Below are positions 1 through 8,268 of a DNA stretch of 64,000 nucleotides, piece after piece. The DNA comes from Ensifer sp. LC163 (GTDB taxonomy: Bacteria; Pseudomonadota; Alphaproteobacteria; Rhizobiales; Rhizobiaceae). The notes beneath the pieces are model-generated. The model saw only the letters and a list, made by a program, of their open reading frames with translations, ran no database searches and was not told where the DNA came from. Both the position numbers and the translations under genes were made by a program. Where the stretch lies: NCBI RefSeq assembly GCF_001695855.1, contig NZ_MBSS01000023.1, forward strand, positions 124,001 through 188,000, written 5' to 3'. Numbering within the stretch: position 1 is the first letter of the stretch; the number at the start of each line of letters is the position of its first letter.

Positions 1-339
1 GGTGCGGAGGACACCTTTGTCGAGGATATTTTCGAGTTCGAACCGGCTAGCGCCGAATTGCTGCCATTGGTCGACAAGGTCTGGCGCTACTGCGAGGCGC
101 ACGGGATGAGCGGCAAGACAGTGACGGTCAAAGTGAAATACTCGGACTTCACCCAGGCGACGCGAAGCAGAACGCTCGGCGCACCGGTCGGCGGGATGCC
201 TGAAATATTGGAGGTGGCAGTTGCGCTGCTCAGATCGGTCCACCCATTCAAGCGCGGCGTGCGCCTGCTTGGCGTCACCCTGTCATCGCTCAACGGCAAT
301 GATGAGGAAGCCCGCTCACAACTAGAACTTTCTTTCTGA
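1..339 (+). CDS. dinB: DNA polymerase IV (DinB), C-terminal part
   Basis: The frame is open from base 1 to a TGA at 339, so the 5' part of the gene lies outside the window; 112 residues are visible. They match the little-finger domain at the C-terminus of Y-family polymerases, with the strand VTVKVKYSDFTQATRS followed near the end by GVRLLGVTLSSL. Pol IV is an error-prone translesion polymerase in the cytoplasm; the little finger holds DNA and carries the clamp-binding tail. The catalytic palm is not visible, so activity cannot be judged. Rhizobia usually have several dinB copies, and which one this is cannot be told from here. The gene converges on the small RNA that follows on the other strand. 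Confidence 0.85.
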   Translation, partial: GAEDTFVEDIFEFEPASAELLPLVDKVWRYCEAHGMSGKTVTVKVKYSDFTQATRSRTLGAPVGGMPEILEVAVALLRSVHPFKRGVRLLGVTLSSLNGNDEEARSQLELSF

Positions 340-359
340 AGATTGGTCTGTCTTGCAAC

Positions 360-516
360 GAAAAAGCCTGCCGCGGGAGGAGGTGCGGCAGGCTCTTGAA
401 CAGACTGAATGGCAACCGGGAGGAGGAGTATCGCCATTCCGACAAGCGCTCGTTGGGAGGAGGAGAAAGCGCCTGCACACTCGAAGTCCTGCGGGAGGAG
501 ATGCATCGCTTCGATG
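360..516 (-). ncRNA. alpha-r14 / NfeR1-like trans-acting small RNA
   Basis: On the minus strand the motif CTCCTCCC (an anti-Shine-Dalgarno sequence) occurs four times, at plus-strand 493-500, 455-462, 418-425 and 375-382, spaced 37-43 bases apart. Each copy sits in the loop of a hairpin: TCGAAG/CTTCGA (stem arms 481-486 and 509-514), GCGCT/AGCGC, GAATGGC/GCCATTC, and finally a 10 bp stem followed by a run of U. Repeated CUCCUCCC loops ending in an intrinsic terminator are the hallmark of the alpha-r14 family (NfeR1/Smr14C2 of Sinorhizobium) and of the related cuckoo RNAs, which bind ribosome binding sites of target mRNAs. The 3' end near 360 is set by the terminator. The 5' end is inferred from the first hairpin and may lie between about 480 and 520. 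No convincing protein is encoded here. Confidence 0.72.
361..394 (-). terminator. Intrinsic terminator of the small RNA
   Basis: On the minus strand AGCCTGCCGC and GCGGCAGGCT form a perfect 10 bp stem (arms 365-374 and 385-394) around a loop holding CTCCTCCC, followed at once by TTTTT. The poly-U tail exists only on the minus strand, so it ends the small RNA and not dinB, although the hairpin could also stabilise the dinB transcript end. Confidence 0.8.
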
Positions 517-597
517 AGTTGACCATACAAGAAACCGCCCGATTTCGTAGGTCGAAGTTCGCAGACCAGCCATGCGCTCCGCGCCGGTCGGACGGGC

Positions 598-1569
598 TCA
601 TCGGGCCTTGAAGCGCTCGAAAGCCGTCAGCCGCACCATTGGCGGATCGGCCTCGCTCCAGCGGTAGATTTCGGTTCTGAGGTAGCGAAGCTCCTCGTTC
701 AGCCCCTCTTCAGCGATCTCGATCCACCAGGATTTGGGGCGCCCGTCGCTGCCGTCGGACCAGCGGTAACCGCGGCCCTTCAGATGATCCTTCATTTCGA
801 AGGGGCTGTTTTCCGCATAGAGGCGGACGCGCGATCGCTGGCTTGCCGCATAGAGTTCGGCAAACGGTGTCTGCTGCGGCTGATCAGCGGGGCCGGCGAT
901 CACCTCAAGCAGGGCAAAGCAATCGTCGACGGCGCGATGGCCGTCATGGAAATATCCCGCCTGTCCGATGAGATAGCCGAGCTTCGTGCCCTCGAAACCG
1001 CGGTCGCTCCAGCCGATCTCCGAGACCGAGCAGGCCCAGGCCTTCTTCTCGAAGATCGGCGAGAAGGCCTCGCAAAACGGCCGGTCGAACCCGGCATTGT
1101 GGGCGATGATCAGATCGGCGCGTTCGACAATGGCCTGAAGCCGGACAAGGTCGATCGTCTCGCCGGCGACCATTTCGTCTGTGATTCCAGTAATGCGCGT
1201 GATTTCGGCAGGAATGGGTCCGCTCGGCTGCCGCAGACCACCATAGACGTCGATCACGTCGCCGATGGCCCCATGAGCGTCGAAGGTGAACGCAATGACG
1301 CCGATCTCGATGATCTCGTCCTTGCGATGGTTGAGGCCCGTGGTCTCGGTGTCGAGGATGACGCCGACGAGCGGAAACTCCGCTCGCGGCTCGGCCACGA
1401 CGGGACGCGCCTCGAGCTTCTGCAGAACGCGGTAGCGACCCGTCGCCTCCAGATGATCGACCATGGCCCCGGCGCTCATGCCGACAGCCGCGCGTTGGGA
1501 CGCGCGCTTGGAGCGTGTCCCCTTCTCGTCCGGATCGGACAAAACAAACATGTCGTATTGCAATGCCAT
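598..1569 (-). CDS. DnaQ-like 3'-5' exonuclease (DEDD family)
   Basis: A 323-residue protein with an RNase T/DnaQ exonuclease domain at about residues 60-225. The first catalytic motif is ILDTETTGL, then IIEIGVIAF, the second motif NAGFDRPF and the third HRAVDDCFALL; these hold the Asp/Glu metal ligands and the His general base. It probably trims single-stranded DNA 3' ends. It is longer than the stand-alone epsilon subunit of Pol III, and a C-terminal region of about 90 residues (YAENSPFEMKDHLKGRGYRW onward) is typical of a rhizobial 'exonuclease' paralogue, not the replicative proofreading subunit. The ATG at 1569 is chosen because GGAGAAGGG lies about seven bases upstream; an in-frame ATG at 1644 lacks such a site. 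Confidence 0.85.
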   Translation of the reverse strand: MALQYDMFVLSDPDEKGTRSKRASQRAAVGMSAGAMVDHLEATGRYRVLQKLEARPVVAEPRAEFPLVGVILDTETTGLNHRKDEIIEIGVIAFTFDAHGAIGDVIDVYGGLRQPSGPIPAEITRITGITDEMVAGETIDLVRLQAIVERADLIIAHNAGFDRPFCEAFSPIFEKKAWACSVSEIGWSDRGFEGTKLGYLIGQAGYFHDGHRAVDDCFALLEVIAGPADQPQQTPFAELYAASQRSRVRLYAENSPFEMKDHLKGRGYRWSDGSDGRPKSWWIEIAEEGLNEELRYLRTEIYRWSEADPPMVRLTAFERFKAR

Positions 1570-2011
1570 CAGCCCTTCTCCCGGAACTTTTGGTGAAAGG
1601 GAAGACCGAGCGCCCATCGCGCCATCACTTTCCCGCTCTGTCAACAGACCTATGGCGAGAGGGCCGGATTTAGCCTGGGAAAACCTGTCATCGGGCGATC
1701 ACGCCGCAGCCGATGATCGACGTGGGAGACGGTGCGGACGTGATCCTCATCTGCGATCTGGAACCGGGCCGACCGACGTTCCTACAGGGCGCTGGGCGCG
1801 CCCGATTGCCCGGGTGCGGGCGCAACTGCAGTGCGGCGCGACGGTCTGCTCTACCTGCAGCGGCTCGCTGCTACGGAAGCCGGCCTGCTCGACGACAAGG
1901 ACGCCGCCGCGCACCCCCTCCCGCCTCCGCCGACAGCGCAAGCAGGCACGACAGACTCTCGTTCTCGAAGCGTCGGACGGGCGCCATCCTTGGCGCCCGG
2001 TAGGGTCTCAA
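1570..2011. other. Gene-poor stretch between exonuclease and ridA-like gene
   Basis: No reading frame here has both a ribosome binding site and a recognisable product. Short open frames on both strands (for example 1713-2003 plus and 1747-1941 minus) are rich in Arg, Pro and Ala, as expected from random high-GC DNA. The region should hold the exonuclease promoter at its left edge and the terminator of the RidA-like gene at its right edge. Confidence 0.5.
1979..1998 (-). terminator. Hairpin downstream of the RidA-like gene
   Basis: A perfect inverted repeat, GGGCGCCA and TGGCGCCC with a four-base loop, 13 bases beyond the RidA-like stop codon on the minus strand. There is no clear U run, so it may be a weak terminator or an mRNA-stabilising stem. 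Confidence 0.5.
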
Positions 2012-2434
2012 TTAGCCGAGCGCCGCAACAGCCTCGATCTCAAACAGCATGCCATCGAGCGCCAGCCGCGGCACCGGGATCAGCGTGCATGTGGGCTTCG
2101 CACCTTGACCCAGCGCCGCTTCCAACTCTGCGCCGAAGACATGCAACCGTTCTTCGGAGTGATCGACGATCAACACCGTCAGCTTGACGATGTCGCTCGC
2201 ATCAGCGCCGGCCGCGGCAAGGGCAGTACGCAGATTGCCAAGCGCCTGTCTGACTTGTAGCCGGAAATTCGGATCGAGGATCCCGTGCTCGTTCTCTCCT
2301 CCCTGGCCGGCGATGAAGACCAGCCGCGTGCCGGCCGAAACCAGGCCAACATGGGAGTAGCCATTGGCCGATGCATCATAGAGCCCGGCAGGATTGAAGA
2401 GGCGAATAGACGATTTCGAAGGAATGGACGACAT
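2012..2434 (-). CDS. RidA/YjgF family protein, atypical active site
   Basis: A 140-residue protein of the YjgF/YER057c/UK114 fold: LVFIAGQGG near residue 36, VRQALGNLRTALAAAGA in the middle, VKLTVLIVDHSEERLHVF, and FEIEAVAAL at the C-terminus. True RidA enzymes hydrolyse reactive enamines/imines using an Arg just before the last strand (PARS...EIEA). Here the matching stretch reads AKPTCTLIPVPRLA, and counting back from EIEA places Thr where that Arg should be. It therefore probably belongs to a Rid subgroup without the standard imine deaminase activity. The ATG at 2434 is chosen because the protein fold starts there and AAAGGAAAA precedes it; the upstream extension of the frame has no family similarity. 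Confidence 0.82.
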   Translation of the reverse strand: MSSIPSKSSIRLFNPAGLYDASANGYSHVGLVSAGTRLVFIAGQGGENEHGILDPNFRLQVRQALGNLRTALAAAGADASDIVKLTVLIVDHSEERLHVFGAELEAALGQGAKPTCTLIPVPRLALDGMLFEIEAVAALG

Positions 2435-2744
2435 TGTTAGGTTTTCCTTTTGTGATGCGAAGAAACCATCGAAAGCGCCGCGTTTGACGCCGCGGGTCGA
2501 CGTGGTGGCGTGTTCGGGCTCCATACCGCTTTGACGATCCGGCAGCGGGCTTCGTGACGTGGTCAGTGAAATTGTTTCGAGCGCAAGCGGGCCGCCTGCC
2601 GGAAACGCCAAGGCGGCACAGGGCAGATAGCCTCTTGGATAGCCTGACGGCGACCTTGATTGCCATGGCGGCAATGACGTAGCTAGAGGCAGGCGGTTCG
2701 ACATATCGGTCCAACCGTCTCCGCATCACGGCAAAAGGTGCCCC
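2435..2744. other. Intergenic region between divergent genes
   Basis: About 310 bases separating the RidA-like gene (minus) from the small protein gene at 2745 (plus). It must hold both promoters. I see no repeat, hairpin or convincing additional gene. Confidence 0.45.
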
Positions 2745-2996
2745 ATGAACGAAGAAGCGAAAATCGTCCTGTCCCCGCTCTCGCAGGAATTCTCCCGCGA
2801 CGGCATCACTGTCACTGTCGAAATCTCCCGGATCGAGGACGGTAGCGAATGGGCGCTCGAAGTCATCGATACCCAGGGCATGTCGACGCGCTGGGAGGAC
2901 CTGTTCCCGACGGATGCCGCCGCTCTCGCCGAATTTCTCAGCGCGGTCGAAGAGGACGGCATGTCCGTGTTCGTGATGCCCTCGGCGCTGCACTGA
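2745..2996 (+). CDS. Small acidic protein of unknown function
   Basis: An 83-residue soluble protein with no signal peptide or membrane segment. It is acidic, with an Ile/Val-rich first half (GITVTVEISRI) that looks like two beta strands and a C-terminal helix (AALAEFLSAVEEDG). The ATG has AAAAGGTG eight bases upstream. The composition and the spaced ribosome binding site support a real gene; I do not recognise a characterised family. It stands alone on the plus strand between two minus-strand units. Confidence 0.6.
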   Translation: MNEEAKIVLSPLSQEFSRDGITVTVEISRIEDGSEWALEVIDTQGMSTRWEDLFPTDAAALAEFLSAVEEDGMSVFVMPSALH

Positions 2997-3051
2997 CAGG
3001 CTTGCGAATTCTCCAGCACCGGGCCGAACAGCACCACGTTTAATCTTGCAC

Positions 3052-4737
3052 TCACGCCAGCCGCTCGCTCAAGGCAGACGTGCGAAGGCGGGTCGTGTTC
3101 AACAGGCCGGCCGCCTGGATCAGCGGGTAAGCGGCGGCCGCTATGTGCGAATTGATCCGGTGCAGGTCGCCGATGACATCGATGAACAGGGCATTGCTTC
3201 GCAGATTGATGCCCTTTTCCATGCCCTCGCGGCCGAGATGCTCGTTGATCGCGCGCTCCTCGAGGACGCGGAAGCGATCCTTCTGGGATGCCAGACGCGC
3301 CGCCGCACCGATGTCGCGTGACGATAGGGCCGCCGGCACCAGCCGCAACGAGATTGCAACCTCCCCGCAAAGGACATCAAGGGCCTCGCGCTGGCTCGGT
3401 GCGAGCTGGATGTCCTGCTTGATCTTTGCCCGGATGCGGTCGGCCAGATTGAGCTTGATCACATCGCCGGCATGCTCGAGATTGCTGGCGAAAAGCATGA
3501 TCTCGAAGGCGCGGCGGGTATCGCCGCCCGACAGCTCACCCTGGGTCAGCCGGCCGAGATAGGCATGGACCGAGCCCAGGTAGGTACCGAGCTTGAGATC
3601 AATGGCGTTGATCTCCTTCAATGCCTCCAGTCGGTTGGAAGACAGTGCCGTCAGCGACGTCAGGAACATGCGCTCCAGGAGCTCACTCATCCGGACTGTC
3701 TCCATCGTCGCATTGGAAAGCGCGATGGCGGGCGTCGCCAACGAAACGCTGTCGAGATAGCGCGGCGACGCCAAGGGATCATCGGCGACTTGGGCATTCG
3801 GGATCAGCCGGTCGACGAGGCGCACGACGACTGGGGAGATCGGCAGGAACACGGCTGCGACCGCCAGGTTGAATGCGGCGTGCAGCCCGACCGCGACATG
3901 CAAGGGATCCATCGGCAGGCGCGCGGCGAGATCGACGATCTGTCGCGCCAATGGCAACAGTGCAATCGCTAACAGGCCGCGGCAGAACAGGTTGGCGACC
4001 GGAAGCTTGCGGGCGATGGACGGTTGATCGAGGGTCGTGCTGACGGCAGGCAGGCCGCCGCCGAAATTGACGCCGAGGATCAGGGGCACGGCACCGGCCA
4101 CCTCAAGACTGCCATTGGTCAAAAGCGAAGCGATCAACAGGATGACCGCGAGCGTCGAATGGCAGAACCAGGCGAGGGTCGCCCCGACGAGAAAACCGAG
4201 AACCGGCTCATTGGCGATCGCGGCGAGAACATCGTGAAACAGCGTTGCCTCGCGCAGGGGAGCGGTGGCCGAAACGATGACCTTCAACGCCAGCAGCATG
4301 AGGCCGAGTCCCATCATGATGCGGCCGGCGTTTCGCGGGCGAAACTCGCTCGACGCACCGAAGGTGAGATAGCCCGCAAACAGAAAGAGCGGCGCCATTG
4401 TCGTTGCCAGCGACGAGCCCGATGCAAAGAGGCCGGAGACGAGCGCCGAGCCGATATCGGCGCCGAGCAGAACCGCAAGGCCCGTCGCCGCCCCGATCGC
4501 GCCGGCGCCGGCAAGACCCGCGATGATCAGGGCCATGGCCGTGGCGCTGCCGAGAACGGCGGTGGCGGCGATGCCGCCACCGAATGCGGTCAGCCGGTTG
4601 GACAGGTGCTGCTCGACGAACCGCTGCAGCCGATCGCCCCATCCGCGCATGACGCCGGTTCGAACCATCCGCACGCCCCAGAGCAGGAGCGCCACGCCGC
4701 CGAGCAGTTCAACAATGACAAACGTTCCGGAATTCAT
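3052..4737 (-). CDS. Na+/phosphate cotransporter family protein with PhoU-like domain
   Basis: A 561-residue inner membrane protein. The N-terminal ~330 residues carry two inverted Na/Pi-cotransporter repeats (FGGGIAATAVLGSATAMALIIAG and later WFCHSTLAVILLIASLL), and the C-terminal ~200 residues are a helical PhoU-like region (SELLERMFLTSLTAL, then LEHAGDVIKLNLADRI). The family (NptA/YjbB) moves phosphate; bacterial YjbB-type members with PhoU domains have been linked to phosphate export. It is the last gene of the operon that starts with the RpiR regulator at 10251, 29 bases after a histidine phosphatase. ATG 4737 starts directly before the first membrane segment. Confidence 0.85.
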   Translation of the reverse strand: MNSGTFVIVELLGGVALLLWGVRMVRTGVMRGWGDRLQRFVEQHLSNRLTAFGGGIAATAVLGSATAMALIIAGLAGAGAIGAATGLAVLLGADIGSALVSGLFASGSSLATTMAPLFLFAGYLTFGASSEFRPRNAGRIMMGLGLMLLALKVIVSATAPLREATLFHDVLAAIANEPVLGFLVGATLAWFCHSTLAVILLIASLLTNGSLEVAGAVPLILGVNFGGGLPAVSTTLDQPSIARKLPVANLFCRGLLAIALLPLARQIVDLAARLPMDPLHVAVGLHAAFNLAVAAVFLPISPVVVRLVDRLIPNAQVADDPLASPRYLDSVSLATPAIALSNATMETVRMSELLERMFLTSLTALSSNRLEALKEINAIDLKLGTYLGSVHAYLGRLTQGELSGGDTRRAFEIMLFASNLEHAGDVIKLNLADRIRAKIKQDIQLAPSQREALDVLCGEVAISLRLVPAALSSRDIGAAARLASQKDRFRVLEERAINEHLGREGMEKGINLRSNALFIDVIGDLHRINSHIAAAAYPLIQAAGLLNTTRLRTSALSERLA

Positions 4738-4766
4738 GTCCAGCGCGGCCCTTCCACTCGGAGCGA

Positions 4767-5372
4767 TCAATCGGCGACGGAAATGTCGGGAGCGACAGAT
4801 CCGATATTGTAGCCTTCGAGCTGTGCTGCAGATCGGTCCGGCACGGGAAAGTTCAGGATGGTTGCCGTTCCGGGCGTAACCGGGACGACACGCGACGGCG
4901 GCAGGTCGAGAAACTCGTGGCAGGCCGCGCGGATCACCCCACCATGGGCCACCACCAGCAGGTCGCCGTCCGTCCGCGACATCCAGTCGCGAACCCCATC
5001 GGCGACGCGGTTGCGAAAGGCGGTCCAGGTTTCGGCATTGGCAGGCGTAAAGGTACCGGCGCGCCAAGCGGTGTAGTCCTCCGGGCGCTCGGCGATCAGT
5101 TCCGGCTTGCGCCGCCCCGTCCACTCGCCCATGTCGAGCTCGCGAAAGCGCTCATCGGACGGCGCGTCCGGATGCCCGATGAGGGCGACGGTCTGGCGCG
5201 TCCGGCCGAGGTCGGAGGCGATGATGCGGGCGGGCTGCAGCGCCTTGGCATAGGGGCGAAAACGCCGGACCTGGGCCACGCCGCGTTCGGACAGCAGCGA
5301 GTTGTCCTGACCCTGGAGGCGTTGCTCGGCGTTCCACTCGGTTTCGCCATGGCGCATGAGGATCAGCCTCAT
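4767..5372 (-). CDS. Histidine phosphatase (phosphoglycerate mutase-like)
   Basis: A 201-residue cytoplasmic enzyme of the branch-1 histidine phosphatase superfamily. The phosphorylated His is in the N-terminal MRHGETEWN (His8); the other family motifs are ASDLGRTRQTV, ELDMGEWTG and the second catalytic His in VVAHGGVIRA. The length fits a small broad-range phosphatase of the CobC/GpmB type. Its start overlaps the stop of the ABC ATPase gene (ATGA at 5369-5372), so the two are translationally coupled. Sitting between an uptake system and a phosphate transporter, it may dephosphorylate the imported compound; that substrate is inferred only from context. Confidence 0.85.
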   Translation of the reverse strand: MRLILMRHGETEWNAEQRLQGQDNSLLSERGVAQVRRFRPYAKALQPARIIASDLGRTRQTVALIGHPDAPSDERFRELDMGEWTGRRKPELIAERPEDYTAWRAGTFTPANAETWTAFRNRVADGVRDWMSRTDGDLLVVAHGGVIRAACHEFLDLPPSRVVPVTPGTATILNFPVPDRSAAQLEGYNIGSVAPDISVAD

Positions 5373-6469
5373 TGATTTATCCTTTCTCCGCTGACGGCAA
5401 AGACCGCGTCAGGTGTCCGTATGAATGACAGTGTGACGGCATCCCCAGGCATTGCGCTGAAGTAACCCTCCGCCATGCCGGTGACGCGGAGGTCGCCGAG
5501 CATGGCAGTGACCATCGTGCGTCCGGCGATCGGTGCGGCTTCGGCAAAACGCGCGATTACCGACGGCTTGCCCGGCACCGCGCCGACACAGACATCCTCG
5601 GCGCGATAGAGAAGCTGCACCTCCGCATGGCCGGGCGCGATCTCGCCCTTGACCAGTGGCGTATCGTTGAAGACGAACATGTCGGCAACCCGGTGCGTCG
5701 GCAAAAGGTTCGCCGGCGGTGTGCCGAGAAACGTGGCGACAAAGGTCGTTGCCGGGTTGCGCAGCAGATCGATCGGCTTGCCGAACTGCTCGACACGACC
5801 ATTGTTGAGCACCGCGACATGCGTCGCCATGGTCATCGCCTCCACCTGGTCGTGGGTGACATAGACAGATGTGGCGCCCGTGGCTCTGTGGATGCGCATC
5901 AGTTCGCTGCGCATCTCGATGCGCAGCTTGGCATCGAGGTTCGACAGGGGTTCGTCGAACAGGAGAATGCTCGGCTCCGGAGCGATCGTGCGGGCGATGG
6001 CCACGCGCTGTTGCTGCCCCCCGGAGATTTCCGCCGGATAACGTTCGGCAAGGGCGCCGATCCCGAGCAGGGCAAGGACCTCCTTGACGCGACGATCGCG
6101 CCTTTCACGCGGCCAGCGCGCAACCTTCAAGGGCCAGGCGATATTGCCGGCGACCGTCATATGCGGCCAAAGCGCGTAGCTCTGGAAGACGAGGCCGGCG
6201 TTGCGGCGGCCGGCATCGGCGATGACGCCGCCGGCGCCACTCGACACCGTCTGGCCGACAAAGGCGATCTCGCCTTCGCTCGGACCCTCCAGCCCCGCCA
6301 GCATGCGCAGCAAGGTCGACTTGCCGCAGCCGGAGGGACCGACGAGCACCAGGAACGAACCGGCCGGAACCGAAATGTTGACATCCTTGACCGCCGTGAA
6401 GGCGCCAAATCGTTTGACGAGGTTGCGGATCTCGATGGCGTCCGCAGCGCCGGTTGCTGGTGCGTTCAT
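5369..6469 (-). CDS. ABC transporter ATP-binding protein (FbpC/PotA-like)
   Basis: A 366-residue ATPase. It has Walker A GPSGCGKST near residue 47, the signature SGGQQQRVAIART, Walker B ILLFDEPLSNLD and the switch His in VYVTHDQVEAM. The C-terminal ~120 residues form the TOBE-type regulatory domain of the CUT1/iron/polyamine class. It energises the permease encoded just upstream: ATG 6469 overlaps the permease stop as ATGA. An alternative ATG at 6481 would add four residues but has no ribosome binding site, whereas GGAAAGAG precedes 6469. Confidence 0.9.
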   Translation of the reverse strand: MNAPATGAADAIEIRNLVKRFGAFTAVKDVNISVPAGSFLVLVGPSGCGKSTLLRMLAGLEGPSEGEIAFVGQTVSSGAGGVIADAGRRNAGLVFQSYALWPHMTVAGNIAWPLKVARWPRERRDRRVKEVLALLGIGALAERYPAEISGGQQQRVAIARTIAPEPSILLFDEPLSNLDAKLRIEMRSELMRIHRATGATSVYVTHDQVEAMTMATHVAVLNNGRVEQFGKPIDLLRNPATTFVATFLGTPPANLLPTHRVADMFVFNDTPLVKGEIAPGHAEVQLLYRAEDVCVGAVPGKPSVIARFAEAAPIAGRTMVTAMLGDLRVTGMAEGYFSAMPGDAVTLSFIRTPDAVFAVSGERINQ

Positions 6470-8214
6470 GACTCTTTCCATTTCTGGACGCGGTTCTGGA
6501 GGCCGTGGGCCAGAAACGAGGCCGCAAGGCAGACGGTGAGGATGACGAGGGTGATGGCGTTGGCGAACTGCATGAAGCCCTCGGCGGCGTAGCGATAGGC
6601 AACCATGCTGAGCACGGGCGACGTCGCCGTGAACAGGAGCACGATCAGCGAGAGATCGCGCACCATCTTGACGAAGACGAGGATTGCTCCGGCGAACAGT
6701 CCACGGATCGCAAGCGGGAAGATGATCGCAAACAACCGGCGAAGCAGGCCCGCCCCGGTCAGCCGCGCGCTTTCCTCTATGTCCGCGGAGATCTGGCCGA
6801 GAACCGATCGGCCGGACTGCACGGCAAAGGGGAGATTGTGCGCGGACGCCGCGATGACCAACAGCGCGAAGGTACCGTAGAGCGAAGGCAGCGGGCCGAT
6901 CGGCGCACCGAAGAGGGCGATGTAGGCCGCCGCAAAGGCAATGCTCGGCACCAGAAGCGGAATGAAGGCAAGCTGGCTGAGGATCGTGGCAACCAGGCTG
7001 CCGCGCCGCTGGACGATCGTGTAGGCGAGTGCCAGCCCGAGCAGCATCGTCGTCAGCGCGACGACAAGCCCGAGACGGATGGTGTTCCAGATGGCGTCGA
7101 GAAGCACCGGATTGCGGAAGATGCCCGCCTGCCCCTGGGCGATCTCGCCGCCGCCCTCACCGATCCAGAAATGCAGCGTCCAGTTCGAGAACAGGGCACC
7201 GCTTTGAGGCGCAAGGCTGGAAGCAGCAAGGACCAGAACGGGTGTCACCGTGGTTAGAAGGCCGATGGCAACGGCAATCGCGAAGAGCGGCCAGCGCCAC
7301 ACGCCAAGGGGAAAACGTTTCGTTCGTCCGCCCTTGCCCGTGACCGTGATGAAGGCCTTGCGACCCGAGACGATACGGTCGGACATCCACAGGAACAAAG
7401 CCGAGACGGCGATCAGCAACAGGGCAAGCACGAAGCCGCGCTCGTTCTGGCCGGTCTCGATCATGCCGAAGAGGCGGGTCGACAGCGTCTGCATGCGCAC
7501 CGGCAGCCCGAGAAGCGCAGGTGCTGCGAAGTTGGCAACGGCACCGGCGAAGGTGAGCGAGGCTGCGGCGATCAGCGCCGGCGTGACGACGGGCAGGATG
7601 ATGCCGAAGAAGATGCGGGGGCGCCTGGCGCCGGCCATCTGGCCCGCTTCGACGAGGTCGGCCCCAACCGAACTCAGGGCAGCGGCGATGATCGTATAGG
7701 CCAACGAATAGTAGTGGGCGATCAGCACGACCGCGGTCGGCGCCAGCCCCCAGGCAAGCCAGTCGGGAATGATGAGACCATTGGTTTCGAAGAAACCGGC
7801 AGAGCCGCCGAGCCGGGAGTTTCGAAACAATGTCCCCCAGGCAAGCGCCGCGGCGAAGCTCGGGATCATATAGGGCAATGTCGCCATCAGCCCGAGCAGG
7901 CGACGTCCCGGCACGTCCGTGAGCACCACCAGCCAGGCCAGAAAACCGCCGAGGATGAGACAGCCGCTGGCAACGCCGAAGCCGAGAACCATGGTGTTGA
8001 ACAGCGGCCGCCACCACAGATTGAAGGACAGCGGGCTGACGAGCACCGCCTGCCACGCCTCGACGCCCGATGGGGTCAGCGTCGATAGAAGGATGCGAAC
8101 AAGAGGCGCGACCACCAGAACGGCGACGATGGCAACAAGGATTGCCGGCATGATGAAGCCTGATCGGAGCAGCCGGCTGCCACCCGATGGCGCGAAGGTC
8201 GATGTGGATGTCAT
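6466..8214 (-). CDS. ABC transporter permease, fused double-domain (FbpB-like)
   Basis: A 582-residue inner membrane protein with about twelve membrane segments and two copies of the binding-protein-dependent permease domain (EAA-like loops EAGQMAGARRPRIFF and EESARLTGAGLLRR). This fused arrangement is typical of permeases for ferric iron, 2-aminoethylphosphonate and hexose phosphates (FbpB, PhnU/V, AfuB). It follows the binding-protein gene after 54 bases that hold a strong hairpin, and overlaps the ATPase gene. The sequence cannot tell iron from organophosphate; the phosphatase and phosphate transporter downstream favour a phosphorylated substrate. Confidence 0.88.
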   Translation of the reverse strand: MTSTSTFAPSGGSRLLRSGFIMPAILVAIVAVLVVAPLVRILLSTLTPSGVEAWQAVLVSPLSFNLWWRPLFNTMVLGFGVASGCLILGGFLAWLVVLTDVPGRRLLGLMATLPYMIPSFAAALAWGTLFRNSRLGGSAGFFETNGLIIPDWLAWGLAPTAVVLIAHYYSLAYTIIAAALSSVGADLVEAGQMAGARRPRIFFGIILPVVTPALIAAASLTFAGAVANFAAPALLGLPVRMQTLSTRLFGMIETGQNERGFVLALLLIAVSALFLWMSDRIVSGRKAFITVTGKGGRTKRFPLGVWRWPLFAIAVAIGLLTTVTPVLVLAASSLAPQSGALFSNWTLHFWIGEGGGEIAQGQAGIFRNPVLLDAIWNTIRLGLVVALTTMLLGLALAYTIVQRRGSLVATILSQLAFIPLLVPSIAFAAAYIALFGAPIGPLPSLYGTFALLVIAASAHNLPFAVQSGRSVLGQISADIEESARLTGAGLLRRLFAIIFPLAIRGLFAGAILVFVKMVRDLSLIVLLFTATSPVLSMVAYRYAAEGFMQFANAITLVILTVCLAASFLAHGLQNRVQKWKES

Positions 8215-8227
8215 TTGCGAACCTCGG

Positions 8228-8263
8228 TGCTTGCCGGCGCGGCCTCAGCTGCGCCGGCAAGCA
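8228..8263 (-). terminator. Intercistronic hairpin after binding-protein gene
   Basis: TGCTTGCCGGCGC pairs perfectly with GCGCCGGCAAGCA (13 bp, 10-base loop) in the gap between the binding-protein stop and the permease start. No U run follows. Such stems protect the upstream mRNA and allow more binding protein than permease to be made. Confidence 0.65.
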
Positions 8264-8268
8264 GCCCG

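Noticed and set aside
360-516. CRISPR or simple tandem repeat explanation for the four GGGAGGAG words
   Set aside because: Only eight bases are shared, the sequences between differ but pair as stems, and the array ends in a terminator, which fits a structured RNA.
87-601. Three overlapping minus-strand frames at the dinB end
   Set aside because: They cover the predicted small RNA and the antisense of dinB, with Ser/Arg/Pro-rich sequence and no family resemblance.
1713-2003. 96-residue plus-strand frame
   Set aside because: Arg/Pro/Ala-rich composition after the first residues, no ribosome binding site, and it runs into the terminator hairpin of the opposite gene.
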